Positions 1 to 6,553 are shown, numbered from the stretch's first letter. The stretch: 6,809 nucleotides of DNA from Betaproteobacteria bacterium (GCA_016867955.1 VGIE01000125.1:1-6809), one strand, 5' to 3'. Numbers and translations: made by a program. The notes: generated by a model from the sequence alone, not told the origin.

Positions 1-975
1 ACGCCCCCACGCGACGCCGCGGTCGGCAGCCCGTGCGCCCGCAACCACACTTCCGGATGCCAGGCCCATGGCGCCCACGACGGGCCCCGGTGCCGGCAAA
101 GCCTCGCCCGCATCATCGGCGCCGGGTTGGGGGCGCCGCGTGCGGTAGGCGGCGGGCTGGAATCGCGGGCTGACGCGGCGGATGCGTTCTTCGATGGGCG
201 GATGGGTGTCGAACATGCCGCCGAACCAGACGCGGATGCCCTGACCGAAGAACATGTGCGCAACCTCTTCGGCGTAACGGCTGTCGACTTCGCTGCCGCG
301 GGTCGATGCGCGGATCTGGTCCAGCGCGCCGGCAATGCCGTCCGGGTTGCGCGTGAATTGCACGCTCGAGGCATCGGCGAGAAACTCGCGCTGGCGCGAC
401 ACCGAGGCCTTGATCAGTCGCGCGAAGTACAGCCCGACATAGCCGATGACGAACAGGGCAAAGCCGAGCAGGGTGACGCCGCCGGCGCCCTTGTTGTCGC
501 GGATGCCGCGCAGGCTGCGCAGCAGGAAGCGGCCGACTGAACCGATGAAGACGATGCCGGCAAGGATGAGGAGCATGCGGACGTTGAGCGTCATGTCGCC
601 GTTGACGATGTGGCTGAACTCATGCCCGATGACGCCCTGCAGTTCGTCGCGGTTGAGCGACTCCAGCGTTCCGCGCGTCACCACAATGGCCGCGTTCGAC
701 AGCGAATCGCCGGCGGCAAAGGCATTGATGGCGCGCTCCTGGTCCATCACGAAAACCTTCGGCACGCGCACGCCAGAGGCAAGCGCCATTTCCTCGACGA
801 CATTGACCAGCCTGCGCTCCAGCATATCGGGCGCCTTCGCGCCAACGCGCCGTGCTCCCACCATCTCGGCGACCGCCGTGCCGCCTGCACCCAGTTTCAG
901 CGTCTGGGCTGCGCTCGCCCCCAGGATTACGGCCAGCGTGCCGAAGATGCCAAGAGCATGCACGCCCGCCGGCAC
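1..975 (-). CDS. M48 family (HtpX-like) membrane zinc metalloprotease, catalytic body; C-terminus beyond the left edge
   Basis: This is an integral-membrane zinc endopeptidase of family M48, which cleaves membrane or envelope proteins. The frame is open from the in-frame TGA at 994-996 to the left edge. Numbering from the family-type start at 1164, the zinc motif HEFSH lies at bases 610-624 (His at codon 181, within IGHEFSHIVNGDM). The third-ligand Glu is at codon 260 (bases 385-387, within RQREFLADASSVQF). Hydrophobic segments VHALGIFGTLAVILGA, MLLILAGIVFIGSVGRFLL and GVTLLGFALFVIGYVGLYF flank the active site. The motif FDTHPPIEERIRR follows, then an Ala/Gly/Pro-rich tail. The start is uncertain: GTG 975 is the first candidate after the stop, GTG 963 and ATG 864 are others, and none has a clear ribosome binding site. 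It follows lemA on the same strand, a common pairing. The family assignment is firm; the exact substrate is unknown. Related proteins with long C-terminal tails exist, so much of the end may be missing. Confidence 0.85.
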   Translation of the reverse strand, partial: MPAGVHALGIFGTLAVILGASAAQTLKLGAGGTAVAEMVGARRVGAKAPDMLERRLVNVVEEMALASGVRVPKVFVMDQERAINAFAAGDSLSNAAIVVTRGTLESLNRDELQGVIGHEFSHIVNGDMTLNVRMLLILAGIVFIGSVGRFLLRSLRGIRDNKGAGGVTLLGFALFVIGYVGLYFARLIKASVSRQREFLADASSVQFTRNPDGIAGALDQIRASTRGSEVDSRYAEEVAHMFFGQGIRVWFGGMFDTHPPIEERIRRVSPRFQPAAYRTRRPQPGADDAGEALPAPGPVVGAMGLASGSVVAGARAADRGVAWGR

Positions 976-993
976 CTTCGCGAACGCGCCAGC

Positions 994-1164
994 TCAGCCT
1001 GGCACGCCGGGTTCGGCGACGATCACGGCAAACTGCGACCACCCCCACGCGATCGCAACCACGATATCGACTGCAAGCACGACGACGAGCACCGCCAGCA
1101 GGTAGAGCACCAGCATGAGGCGGGTGCTCCTGCGGGCGGCCTCCTGGTGCTCGAAGAAATTCAT
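994..1164 (-). pseudogene. Detached N-terminal segment of the M48 protease, ending in an in-frame TGA
   Basis: An ATG at 1162-1164 opens a 56-codon reading frame beginning MNFFEHQEAARRSTR. It continues into a hydrophobic helix (about residues 16-40, LMLVLYLLAVLVVVLAVDIV) and stops at TGA (bases 994-996). MNFFEHQ followed by a basic stretch and a transmembrane helix is the usual N-terminus of LemA-linked M48 proteases. The catalytic part continues in exactly the same frame after the stop, with no shift. An AGG about 8 bases before the ATG could serve as ribosome binding site. I infer that this is the real start of the protease gene and that the TGA is a nonsense change or a sequence error. If real, it would produce a 56-residue membrane peptide, with the protease made only through an internal restart. 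Confidence 0.75.
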
Positions 1165-1267
1165 GCGGCGACCTGGCGCTTCAAACGGTCAGTCGCCGCG
1201 CTTCGGAACAGGGAACTCGATGGGCCGCACACGGCAGGGCGAGCGACACAACCGAAAGGCGGCCTGG
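1165..1267. other. Short spacer between lemA and the M48 protease gene
   Basis: These 103 bp separate the lemA stop (TAG at 1268-1270) from the protease ATG (1162-1164). I see no hairpin followed by a T run on the minus strand and no small gene. The only recognisable element is an AGG a few bases before the protease start. The spacing permits a two-gene operon. Confidence 0.5.
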
Positions 1268-1855
1268 CTAGAACTTGACCGCGGGCGCCTTGCGCTCTTC
1301 CGGCGACTCGGTGGCCTGCAGCAACTCGGCCGGCTGGAAGCCGAACATGCCTGCAAAGAGGGTGTCTGGGAAGGATTCGCGCCGGGTGTTGTACTCCATG
1401 ACGGAGTCGTTGTAGCCCTGGCGCGAGAACGACACCTTGTTCTCGGTGCTGGTCAACTCTTCCTGCAGGGCCAGCATGTTCTGGTTGGCCTTGAGGTCCG
1501 GATAGGCCTCCGCCAGCGCGAACAATCTTCCCAGCACGCCGGTGAGCGCGCCCTCGGCCTGTCCCAGCGCGAGCATGGCCGCCGGGTTGCCCGGGCTGCC
1601 GCTGGCCGTCTGCGCCGCGGTCGCCGCCTGGTTGCGCGCCTTGATCACCGCCTCCAGGGTTTCACGTTCGTGCGCCATGTAGCCCTTGGCGGTTTCCACC
1701 AGGTTTGGGATCAGGTCGTAGCGCCGTTTCAGCTGCACATCGATCTGGGCGAAGGCATTCTTGTAGCGATTGCGCGCCGTGACAAGACCGTTGTAGATCG
1801 ATATCGCCCATACCGCCAGCGCCACCACGATGACGAGGAATATCCAGCCAGACAT
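1268..1855 (-). CDS. lemA: LemA family membrane protein
   Basis: This 195-residue protein is of the usual LemA length. LemA proteins are anchored by one N-terminal helix and carry a helical-bundle domain; their biochemical role is not settled. Visible features are a transmembrane helix at about residues 3-20 (GWIFLVIVVALAVWAISI) and then the family signature at 21-53: YNGLVTARNRYKNAF, then IDVQLKRRYDLIPNLVE. Long amphipathic helices follow, with YPDLKANQN at about 119-127, a Thr-Glu-Asn turn (TSTENKVSFSRQGYND), and the closing FPDTLFAGMFGF and APAVKF. The start at ATG 1853-1855 is supported by an AGGAAG about 8 bases upstream. The start of the M48 protease gene lies 103 bp downstream on the same strand with no evident terminator between, so co-transcription is likely. 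The frame stays open upstream into the dcd antisense register, but that extension is not coding. Confidence 0.93.
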   Translation of the reverse strand: MSGWIFLVIVVALAVWAISIYNGLVTARNRYKNAFAQIDVQLKRRYDLIPNLVETAKGYMAHERETLEAVIKARNQAATAAQTASGSPGNPAAMLALGQAEGALTGVLGRLFALAEAYPDLKANQNMLALQEELTSTENKVSFSRQGYNDSVMEYNTRRESFPDTLFAGMFGFQPAELLQATESPEERKAPAVKF

Positions 1856-1913
1856 GATCGATCTTCCTGGGTTGTGGGCCTGCGAGGAAACTATAGCGCA
1901 AAGCGTCACGGAA

Positions 1914-2050
1914 GGACCGCGCTGCCCCGTCTCATATCTTCGGCAGCGTGACGCCCTTCTGTCCCTGGGCCGTGGGACCGCGCGGCCTGCTACGCAGGCT
2001 CGGCCGCGCTGTTCTATATCTTCGGCAGCGTGACGCCCTTCTGTCCCTGG
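1914..2050 (-). repeat. Imperfect tandem duplication of the dcd 3' end and its downstream flank
   Basis: A perfect 35-bp direct repeat occurs at 1934-1968 and 2016-2050 (82 bp apart), beginning atatcttcggcagcg and ending ctgtccctgg. The right copy is the genuine end of dcd; the left copy lies outside any gene and encodes the same QGQKGVTLPKI, ending in TGA instead of TAG. The similarity continues past the repeat: ggaccgcgc-t-gcc at 1914-1926 matches ggaccgcgc-g-gcc at 1975-1987 in 12 of 13 bases. The units therefore align as 1914-1968 and 1975-2050, and the right unit carries about 20-26 extra bases that form a hairpin. Origin by tandem duplication, or by insertion at the dcd end, is inferred. 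Confidence 0.85.
1980..2009. repeat. GC-rich inverted repeat (stem-loop) just downstream of dcd
   Basis: The outer arms gcgcgg (1980-1985) and ccgcgc (2004-2009) pair, and the inner arms cctgc (1986-1990) and gcagg (1994-1998) close a three-base loop (tac). A five-base bulge lies on one side. It begins 5 bases after the dcd stop codon. There is no T run on either strand next to it, so it is not a standard intrinsic terminator. It may still shield the 3' end of the dcd transcript, or it may be a REP-like element. Confidence 0.6.
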
Positions 2051-2580
2051 TATTTCCCGCCGCGGTCCTTGTAGGAGGTTTCGCAGATCTCGTCGGATTC
2101 GAAGAACAGCACCTGCGCCACGCCCTCGTTGGCGTAAATCTTGGCGGGCAGCGGCGTGGTGTTGGAGAACTCCAGTGTCACGTAACCCTCCCACTCCGGC
2201 TCGAAGGGCGTGACGTTGACGATGATGCCGCAGCGCGCATAGGTACTCTTGCCCAGGCATACCGTCAGCACGTTGCGCGGGATGCGGAAGTATTCCACCG
2301 TGCGCGCCAGTGCGAAGGAGTTGGGTGGGATGATGCATACGTCGCCCCTGAAGTCGACGAAGGACTTTTCGTCGAAATTCTTCGGATCGACGATGGTCGA
2401 ATTGATGTTGGTGAAAATCTTGAACTCGTCCGAACAGCGGATGTCGTAGCCGTAGCTCGAGGTGCCGTAGGACACGATGCGCTGGCCATAAATCTCCTTG
2501 ACCTGGTCCGGCTCGAAGGGTTCGATCATGTTGGTCGCCTCCGCCATGCGGCGGATCCACTTGTCGCTTTTTATGCTCAT
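2014..2580 (-). CDS. dcd: dCTP deaminase
   Basis: Dcd deaminates dCTP to dUTP, feeding dUMP and then dTMP synthesis in the cytosol. It is a homotrimer with the dUTPase fold. The protein is 188 residues, the normal length for the short proteobacterial form (the E. coli enzyme is slightly longer). Visible motifs are SYGYDIRCSDEFKIF near residue 42, FVDFRGDVCIIPPNSFALA near 74, and GKSTYARCGI at 110-119, the nucleotide-binding Ser/Arg loop. NVTPFEPEWEGYVTLEFSN at 122-140 contains the catalytic Glu at about 137. The family ending GGKYQGQKGVTLPKI is intact. The ATG at 2578-2580 is preceded by a modest AAGAGAGAG. It lies 77 bp downstream of apbC on the same strand and may be co-transcribed. The unusual point is that its last 11 codons and stop region are duplicated immediately downstream. 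Confidence 0.97.
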   Translation of the reverse strand: MSIKSDKWIRRMAEATNMIEPFEPDQVKEIYGQRIVSYGTSSYGYDIRCSDEFKIFTNINSTIVDPKNFDEKSFVDFRGDVCIIPPNSFALARTVEYFRIPRNVLTVCLGKSTYARCGIIVNVTPFEPEWEGYVTLEFSNTTPLPAKIYANEGVAQVLFFESDEICETSYKDRGGKYQGQKGVTLPKI

Positions 2581-2657
2581 GACTCTCTCTTGATGCCCAC
2601 GGTCGATCTTCGCATTCGTGGCAGGTGAGCTTCTGCCCGCGATCCGCCTGCTCGTGC

Positions 2658-3746
2658 CTAGGTATTCTGGATCACGATGTTCGGGAACTTCGAAGTTTGG
2701 TCCTTCTGCAGCTCGGCAATGCGCACGGCCACCTTGCGGGCGATGGCGCGATACAGCTCCGCGGCGCGCCCATCGGGGTCCGCGACCACCGGCGGGCGGC
2801 CGGCATCGGTCTGCTCGCGGATCCTGATGTCCAGCGGCAGGTGGCCAAGCACTTCGGCGCCGTTCGCCCGGGCCATGCGCTCTGCACCACCTTCGCCAAA
2901 AATATGCTCTTCATGTCCGCACTTCGAACAAATGTGGATGCTCATGTTCTCGACGATGCCGAGGATGGGAACGCCGACCTTTTCGAACATCTTCATGCCC
3001 TTGGTGGCATCCATCAGTGCCACGTCCTGGGGCGTGGTGACGATGACCGCGCCGGTGACCGGCACCTTCTGCGCCAGCGTCAGCTGGATGTCGCCGGTGC
3101 CCGGCGGCATGTCGACGACGAGGTAGTCGAGGTCGCGCCAGCGCGTGTCGCGCAGCAGTTGTTCCAGCGCCGACGTCACCATCGGGCCGCGCCATACCAT
3201 GGGCTGGTCCGGCGCGACCAGGAAGCCGATCGAATTGGCCTGCAGGCCGTGCCCCGTCATCGGCTCGAAACTCTTGCCGTCCTTCGACTCGGGCCGGCCG
3301 GTGATACCCAGCATCAGCGGCTGCGACGGCCCGTAGATGTCGGCGTCGAGAATGCCGACTGTCGCGCCTTCCGCTGCGAGCGCCAGCGCAAGGTTCACCG
3401 CCGTGGTGGACTTGCCCACGCCGCCCTTGCCCGAGGCCACGGCGATGATGTTCTTCACGCCGGGGATCAGCTTCACGCCGCCCTGCACGCTGTGCGGCAC
3501 GATGCGGCTGATCACGTTGGCCTTGACCGAAGCCACCCCCGGCACCGCTGCCACGGCCTGCTCGACGCGCGCGCGCATCGGTTCGCGCTGCGTCCTGGCC
3601 GGGTAGCCCAGCTCGACGTCCAGGGTCACGCCTCCGCCATCGATGCGAATGTTGCGCGCCGATTTGCCCGCGACCAGATCCTTGCCGGTGTTGTCGTCGA
3701 CGACGGCCCGGAGCGCCACCTCAACCTGTTCGACTGTGACTGCCAT
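2658..3746 (-). CDS. apbC: Iron-sulfur cluster carrier ATPase ApbC (Mrp/NBP35 family)
   Basis: ApbC/Mrp is a cytosolic P-loop ATPase that binds a [4Fe-4S] cluster and transfers it to target proteins. This 362-residue protein has the standard two-part layout. Residues 1-85 are an MIP18/DUF59-type domain (for example LDVELGYP and MRARVEQAVAAVPGV). From 98 onward comes the MinD/Mrp ATPase. The deviant Walker A motif GKGGVGKST is at 106-114, ILDADIYGPSQP at 132-143, and the switch/Walker B region VVDMPPGTGDIQLTL at 210-224. ENMSIHICSKCGHEEHIFGEGG at 266-287 contains the cluster-binding C273-x-x-C276. The start at ATG 3744-3746 has a good GGAG five bases upstream. It is first in the minus-strand block and divergent from metG. 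Nothing is missing or broken. Confidence 0.97.
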   Translation of the reverse strand: MAVTVEQVEVALRAVVDDNTGKDLVAGKSARNIRIDGGGVTLDVELGYPARTQREPMRARVEQAVAAVPGVASVKANVISRIVPHSVQGGVKLIPGVKNIIAVASGKGGVGKSTTAVNLALALAAEGATVGILDADIYGPSQPLMLGITGRPESKDGKSFEPMTGHGLQANSIGFLVAPDQPMVWRGPMVTSALEQLLRDTRWRDLDYLVVDMPPGTGDIQLTLAQKVPVTGAVIVTTPQDVALMDATKGMKMFEKVGVPILGIVENMSIHICSKCGHEEHIFGEGGAERMARANGAEVLGHLPLDIRIREQTDAGRPPVVADPDGRAAELYRAIARKVAVRIAELQKDQTSKFPNIVIQNT

Positions 3747-3947
3747 GGGAACTCCAGATGTGATTCGGCGGCGCCGGAATCGGCGCTGATAGCGCGGTCA
3801 TTCTACCAATGAAGGTGTCCCGGCAAACTGATAAGCGCGCTAAAATTAGACACTTACCAGGTCGGTTCTGCGAGGCAACCGTCCAGGCCGCAATGCAGCA
3901 GGCGTGGCCCGCCAATCCGTTGCGCCCGCAATCCGAACAGAGTTTCC
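3747..3947. promoter_or_regulatory. Divergent intergenic region between apbC and metG
   Basis: This 201-bp gap must hold the promoters for both transcription directions. It contains an AT-rich island in otherwise GC-rich DNA around 3838-3855. On the plus strand TAAAAT (3841-3846) is a plausible -10 for metG, about 100 bases before its ATG, but no good -35 lies at the right distance. On the minus strand a better-spaced pair faces apbC (listed separately). The metG ribosome binding site is weak: only a purine-poor ACAGAG about 10 bases before ATG 3948. No RNA gene, riboswitch or T-box pattern was recognised. Confidence 0.5.
3800..3827 (-). promoter_or_regulatory. Candidate sigma70-type promoter for apbC
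   Basis: Reading the minus strand, TTTGCC (3827-3822) and TAGAAT (3805-3800) are separated by 16 bases and lie about 55-80 bases upstream of the apbC ATG. TAGAAT differs from the TATAAT consensus at one position, and TTTGCC is a poor to moderate match to TTGACA. The position within the divergent gap supports the call; matches of this quality also occur by chance. Confidence 0.4.
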
Positions 3948-6077
3948 ATGCCCATTTCGCCTACCCTGGATTCCGCTCCGCGACGGCTGTTCGTCACCAC
4001 CGCGCTGCCCTACGCAAACGGTTCGTTCCACGTCGGCCACATCATGGAGTACATCCAGGCCGACATCTGGGTGCGCTTCCAGCGCATGCGGGGCCATGAA
4101 GTGCATTTCGTCTGTGCCGACGATGCGCACGGTGCGCCGATCATGCTCAAGGCCGAGGCCGAGGGCATCACGCCGCAGCAGCTGGTGGCGCGCATCGCCG
4201 CCGAGCGGCCCAAGTACCTCGAGGGCTTCCACATCTCCTTCGACAACTGGCATTCCACCGACTCGCCGGAGAATGTCGAGTTGTCGCAGGACATCTACAG
4301 GAAGCTGAAGGCTGCCGGCCTCATCTACTCCCGGCCGGTCGAACAGTTCTACGACCCGGTGAAGGGCATGTTCCTCGCCGACCGCTACATCAAGGGCGAG
4401 TGCCCGATCTGCGGAGCCAGGGATCAGTATGGCGACGCCTGCGAGGTCTGCAGCTCGGTCTACCAGCCGACCGACCTGAAGAATCCCTATTCGACGCTGT
4501 CGGGCGCCGCGCCCGTGCTGAAGACCTCCGACCATTTCTTTTTCAAGCTGTCCGACCCGCGCTGCACGGCCTTCCTGCGCGAATGGATCGGCGACCGCCT
4601 GCAGTCGCAGGTGGCCAACAAGGCCAGGGAATGGCTGGACGGCGAGGGCGAGAAGGCGCTGGGGGACTGGGACATCTCGCGCGACGCGCCCTACTTCGGC
4701 ATTCCTATACCGGATGCGCCGGGCAAGTACTTCTATGTCTGGCTGGACGCACCGGTGGGCTACCTGGCCAGCTTCAGGAACTACTGCGCGAAGAAGGGCA
4801 TCGACTTCGACGCCTTCCTGGCCGACCCGCGCAGCGAGCAGATCCACTTCATCGGCAAGGACATCATCTACTTCCACACCCTGTTCTGGCCGGCGATGCT
4901 GAAGTTCGCCGGCTACAAGGTGCCGGACAATGTGTACGTTCACGGCTTCATTACCGTGTCGGGGGAAAAGATGTCCAAGAGCCGCGGCACCGGCATCTCG
5001 CCGCTCAGATACCTCGACATCGGCATGAACCCGGAATGGCTGCGCTACTACATCGCCGCCAAGCTGAACGCCAATGTCGAGGACGTCGACTTCAACCCCG
5101 ACGATTTCGTCGCGCGGGTGAACAGCGACCTGGTGGGCAAGTACGTCAATATTGCCAGCCGTTGCGCCGGCTTCATTGCAAAGCGGTTCAACGGCAGGCT
5201 GCTCGGCCATCAGGAAGGCAGCGCCATCATTGCCGAGATGCAGGATGCTGCGGGAAGCATTCGTGGATTGTTTGAGGCAAGAGAGTTCGCCAAGGCGCTG
5301 CGTGAAATCATGCTGCTCGCCGACAAGGCCAACGTCTTTGTCGATCTCAAAAAGCCGTGGGAAGTCGCCAAGACCGGACAGCCTGCGGACCTGCATCGAA
5401 CCTGCACCGATGCGCTGCAGATGTTCAGGTTGCTGACGATCTTTCTGAAGCCCGTGCTGCCGATGCTTGCCGCCAGCGTGGAGAAGTTCCTCAACATCGG
5501 CCCGTTGGCCTGGGCCGACGCGGGTGCCCTGCTCCCCGCGGAGCATCGCATCAATGCATACAGTCACCTCATGACCCGTGTCGATCCCAGGCTACTCGAC
5601 GCCCTCTTCGAATCCGACAAGGAAGCGCCCCAGGTGAATACCAAGGAAACGTCCTCCACTCCGCACCCTGCAACGCCGGCGAAATCCGGCGTCCCCGTCG
5701 CGCATGCCGCAGCTGAAGGCCATCTGACCATCTCCATCGACGACTTCGCGAAGATCGACCTGCGCATTGCGCGCATCGTCCGCGCCGAGTATGTCGATGG
5801 CGCCGACAAGCTGCTGAGGCTGACGCTGGACCTCGGCGCGCTCGGCGCGCGCCAGGTGTTCGCCGGCATCAAGTCGGCCTACGACCCCGCGAGCCTCGAG
5901 GGCCGCCTTACCGTGGTGGTGGCCAACCTCGCCCCGCGCAAGATGAGATTCGGCCTGTCCGAGGGCATGGTGCTCGCTGCCAGTCTCGAGCCAGGATCGG
6001 CAAAGGGCGGAGACGCTCCCGGACTGTACCTGCTCGTACCGGACAGCGGCGCGCAACCCGGAATGCGGGTTAAGTAG
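3948..6077 (+). CDS. metG: Methionyl-tRNA synthetase (MetRS)
   Basis: MetRS charges tRNA-Met with methionine in the cytosol and is essential for initiation and elongation. The protein has 709 residues, slightly longer than the E. coli enzyme. The class I HIGH-type motif is HVGH at 28-31, after VTTALPYANGS. The connective peptide zinc knuckle has CPIC at 152-155 and CEVC at 165-168. Substrate-site stretches DHFFFKLSD and YFYVWLDAPVGY (261-272) follow, then FIGKDIIYFHTLFWPAML and the KMSKS loop at 341-345. An anticodon-binding helical domain spans roughly 390-550. A Pro/Thr/Ala-rich linker (about 556-592) leads to an EMAP-II/Trbp111-like tRNA-binding domain (595-709, with FAKIDLRIARI, ADKLLRLTLDLG and SEGMVLAAS), so this is the dimeric long form. 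The start ATG gives the expected N-terminus despite a weak ribosome binding site. All key motifs are intact. Confidence 0.98.
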   Translation: MPISPTLDSAPRRLFVTTALPYANGSFHVGHIMEYIQADIWVRFQRMRGHEVHFVCADDAHGAPIMLKAEAEGITPQQLVARIAAERPKYLEGFHISFDNWHSTDSPENVELSQDIYRKLKAAGLIYSRPVEQFYDPVKGMFLADRYIKGECPICGARDQYGDACEVCSSVYQPTDLKNPYSTLSGAAPVLKTSDHFFFKLSDPRCTAFLREWIGDRLQSQVANKAREWLDGEGEKALGDWDISRDAPYFGIPIPDAPGKYFYVWLDAPVGYLASFRNYCAKKGIDFDAFLADPRSEQIHFIGKDIIYFHTLFWPAMLKFAGYKVPDNVYVHGFITVSGEKMSKSRGTGISPLRYLDIGMNPEWLRYYIAAKLNANVEDVDFNPDDFVARVNSDLVGKYVNIASRCAGFIAKRFNGRLLGHQEGSAIIAEMQDAAGSIRGLFEAREFAKALREIMLLADKANVFVDLKKPWEVAKTGQPADLHRTCTDALQMFRLLTIFLKPVLPMLAASVEKFLNIGPLAWADAGALLPAEHRINAYSHLMTRVDPRLLDALFESDKEAPQVNTKETSSTPHPATPAKSGVPVAHAAAEGHLTISIDDFAKIDLRIARIVRAEYVDGADKLLRLTLDLGALGARQVFAGIKSAYDPASLEGRLTVVVANLAPRKMRFGLSEGMVLAASLEPGSAKGGDAPGLYLLVPDSGAQPGMRVK

Positions 6078-6079
6078 GC

Positions 6080-6541
6080 GTGGACGGTTTCATCCAGCCC
6101 GTTTCACTGCCCTTCCTCGGCTGGTTTTTCCTCGTCGTTTCCGCTGTCGTCATAGCGCTGGGACTGTTCGTGTTCCGCTACCTGCACCTCGAGGGCAAGC
6201 TCGCCCAGCGCTACGAGAACTACAGCCTGTGGAACGACGTCTTCCTGCTGGGCATCTGGATGATCGGATTCTTCGGCGGGCTCGGCGTCATCAACGGCAA
6301 GGCGCTGGGCGCCACGTTGCTGGAGTATTTCTGCTACGTGCTGATCGTGCTGGTGATCGTCAACAGCATGACGCGCATCAAGCTGCTGAAACAGCGCCAC
6401 GCCGCCACTCCGAACGCCGGCCCCTTCAGCTGGCCGGCCGCGATTGCCGGCGCGCTGCTGGTGATCGTGCCCGTGGTCGCCATGTGCGTCGGGGCCATCT
6501 ACACCCTGCACAGCGAAGCCGCGCTGCAGGCGCTGCGCTGA
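6080..6541 (+). CDS. Small four-helix membrane protein of unknown function
   Basis: I do not recognise this 153-residue protein. Four hydrophobic helices are visible at about residues 11-34, 52-72, 77-97 and 118-143. Basic residues cluster in the loops after helix 1 (RYLHLEGKLAQR) and after helix 3 (TRIKLLKQRH). By the positive-inside rule, these loops face the cytoplasm and both termini face outward. There is no signal peptidase site, enzyme motif or cysteine pair; the Cys residues lie inside helices 3 and 4. The start is a GTG at 6080-6082, two bases after the metG stop. No ATG gives a full first helix, and no other in-frame start precedes helix 1. The ribosome binding site is poor (AAGTAGG nearly abuts the start), suggesting translational coupling to metG. 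Base composition matches its neighbours. Acylphosphatase follows after 12 bases, so the three genes look like one transcription unit. Confidence 0.85.
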   Translation: MDGFIQPVSLPFLGWFFLVVSAVVIALGLFVFRYLHLEGKLAQRYENYSLWNDVFLLGIWMIGFFGGLGVINGKALGATLLEYFCYVLIVLVIVNSMTRIKLLKQRHAATPNAGPFSWPAAIAGALLVIVPVVAMCVGAIYTLHSEAALQALR

Positions 6542-6553
6542 ATCGAGACGCTC

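Noticed and set aside
994..996. TGA read as selenocysteine or a recoded sense codon
   Set aside because: The position lies in a variable loop between membrane helices, not in an active site; no selenocysteine-type hairpin was noticed, and other genes here use TGA as an ordinary stop.
620..1048. 142-codon minus-strand frame and several plus-strand frames inside the M48 gene
   Set aside because: They overlap the M48 coding frame, have low-complexity Arg/Gly/Ala composition, and do not explain the TGA by a frameshift: the M48 frame continues in register after the stop.
1890..1895. TATAGT on the minus strand as a -10 box for lemA
   Set aside because: No acceptable -35 hexamer lies 15-18 bases upstream, so a promoter claim is not supported beyond position.
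1932..1970. Decoy dcd-end copy as a small independent gene
   Set aside because: It is out of frame with dcd (82-bp offset), has no start codon or ribosome binding site of its own, and encodes only the duplicated tail.
1980..2009. Rho-independent terminator for dcd
   Set aside because: The stem is strong but is not followed by a T run on the minus strand.
1268..2560. Apparent 430-residue fusion protein ending in LemA
   Set aside because: The first half is an out-of-frame reading of dcd and the repeat region. Only the part from 1855 is LemA, with its own ribosome binding site.
2625..3812. 395-codon open frame on the plus strand across apbC
   Set aside because: It is antisense to apbC, which has all its motifs. 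The translation is His/Arg/Ala-rich with no recognisable fold.
3846..5567. 573-codon open frame on the minus strand opposite metG
   Set aside because: It is antisense to the unmistakable metG gene. Its Arg/Val/His-rich composition is typical of shadow frames in GC-rich DNA, and it shows no domain.
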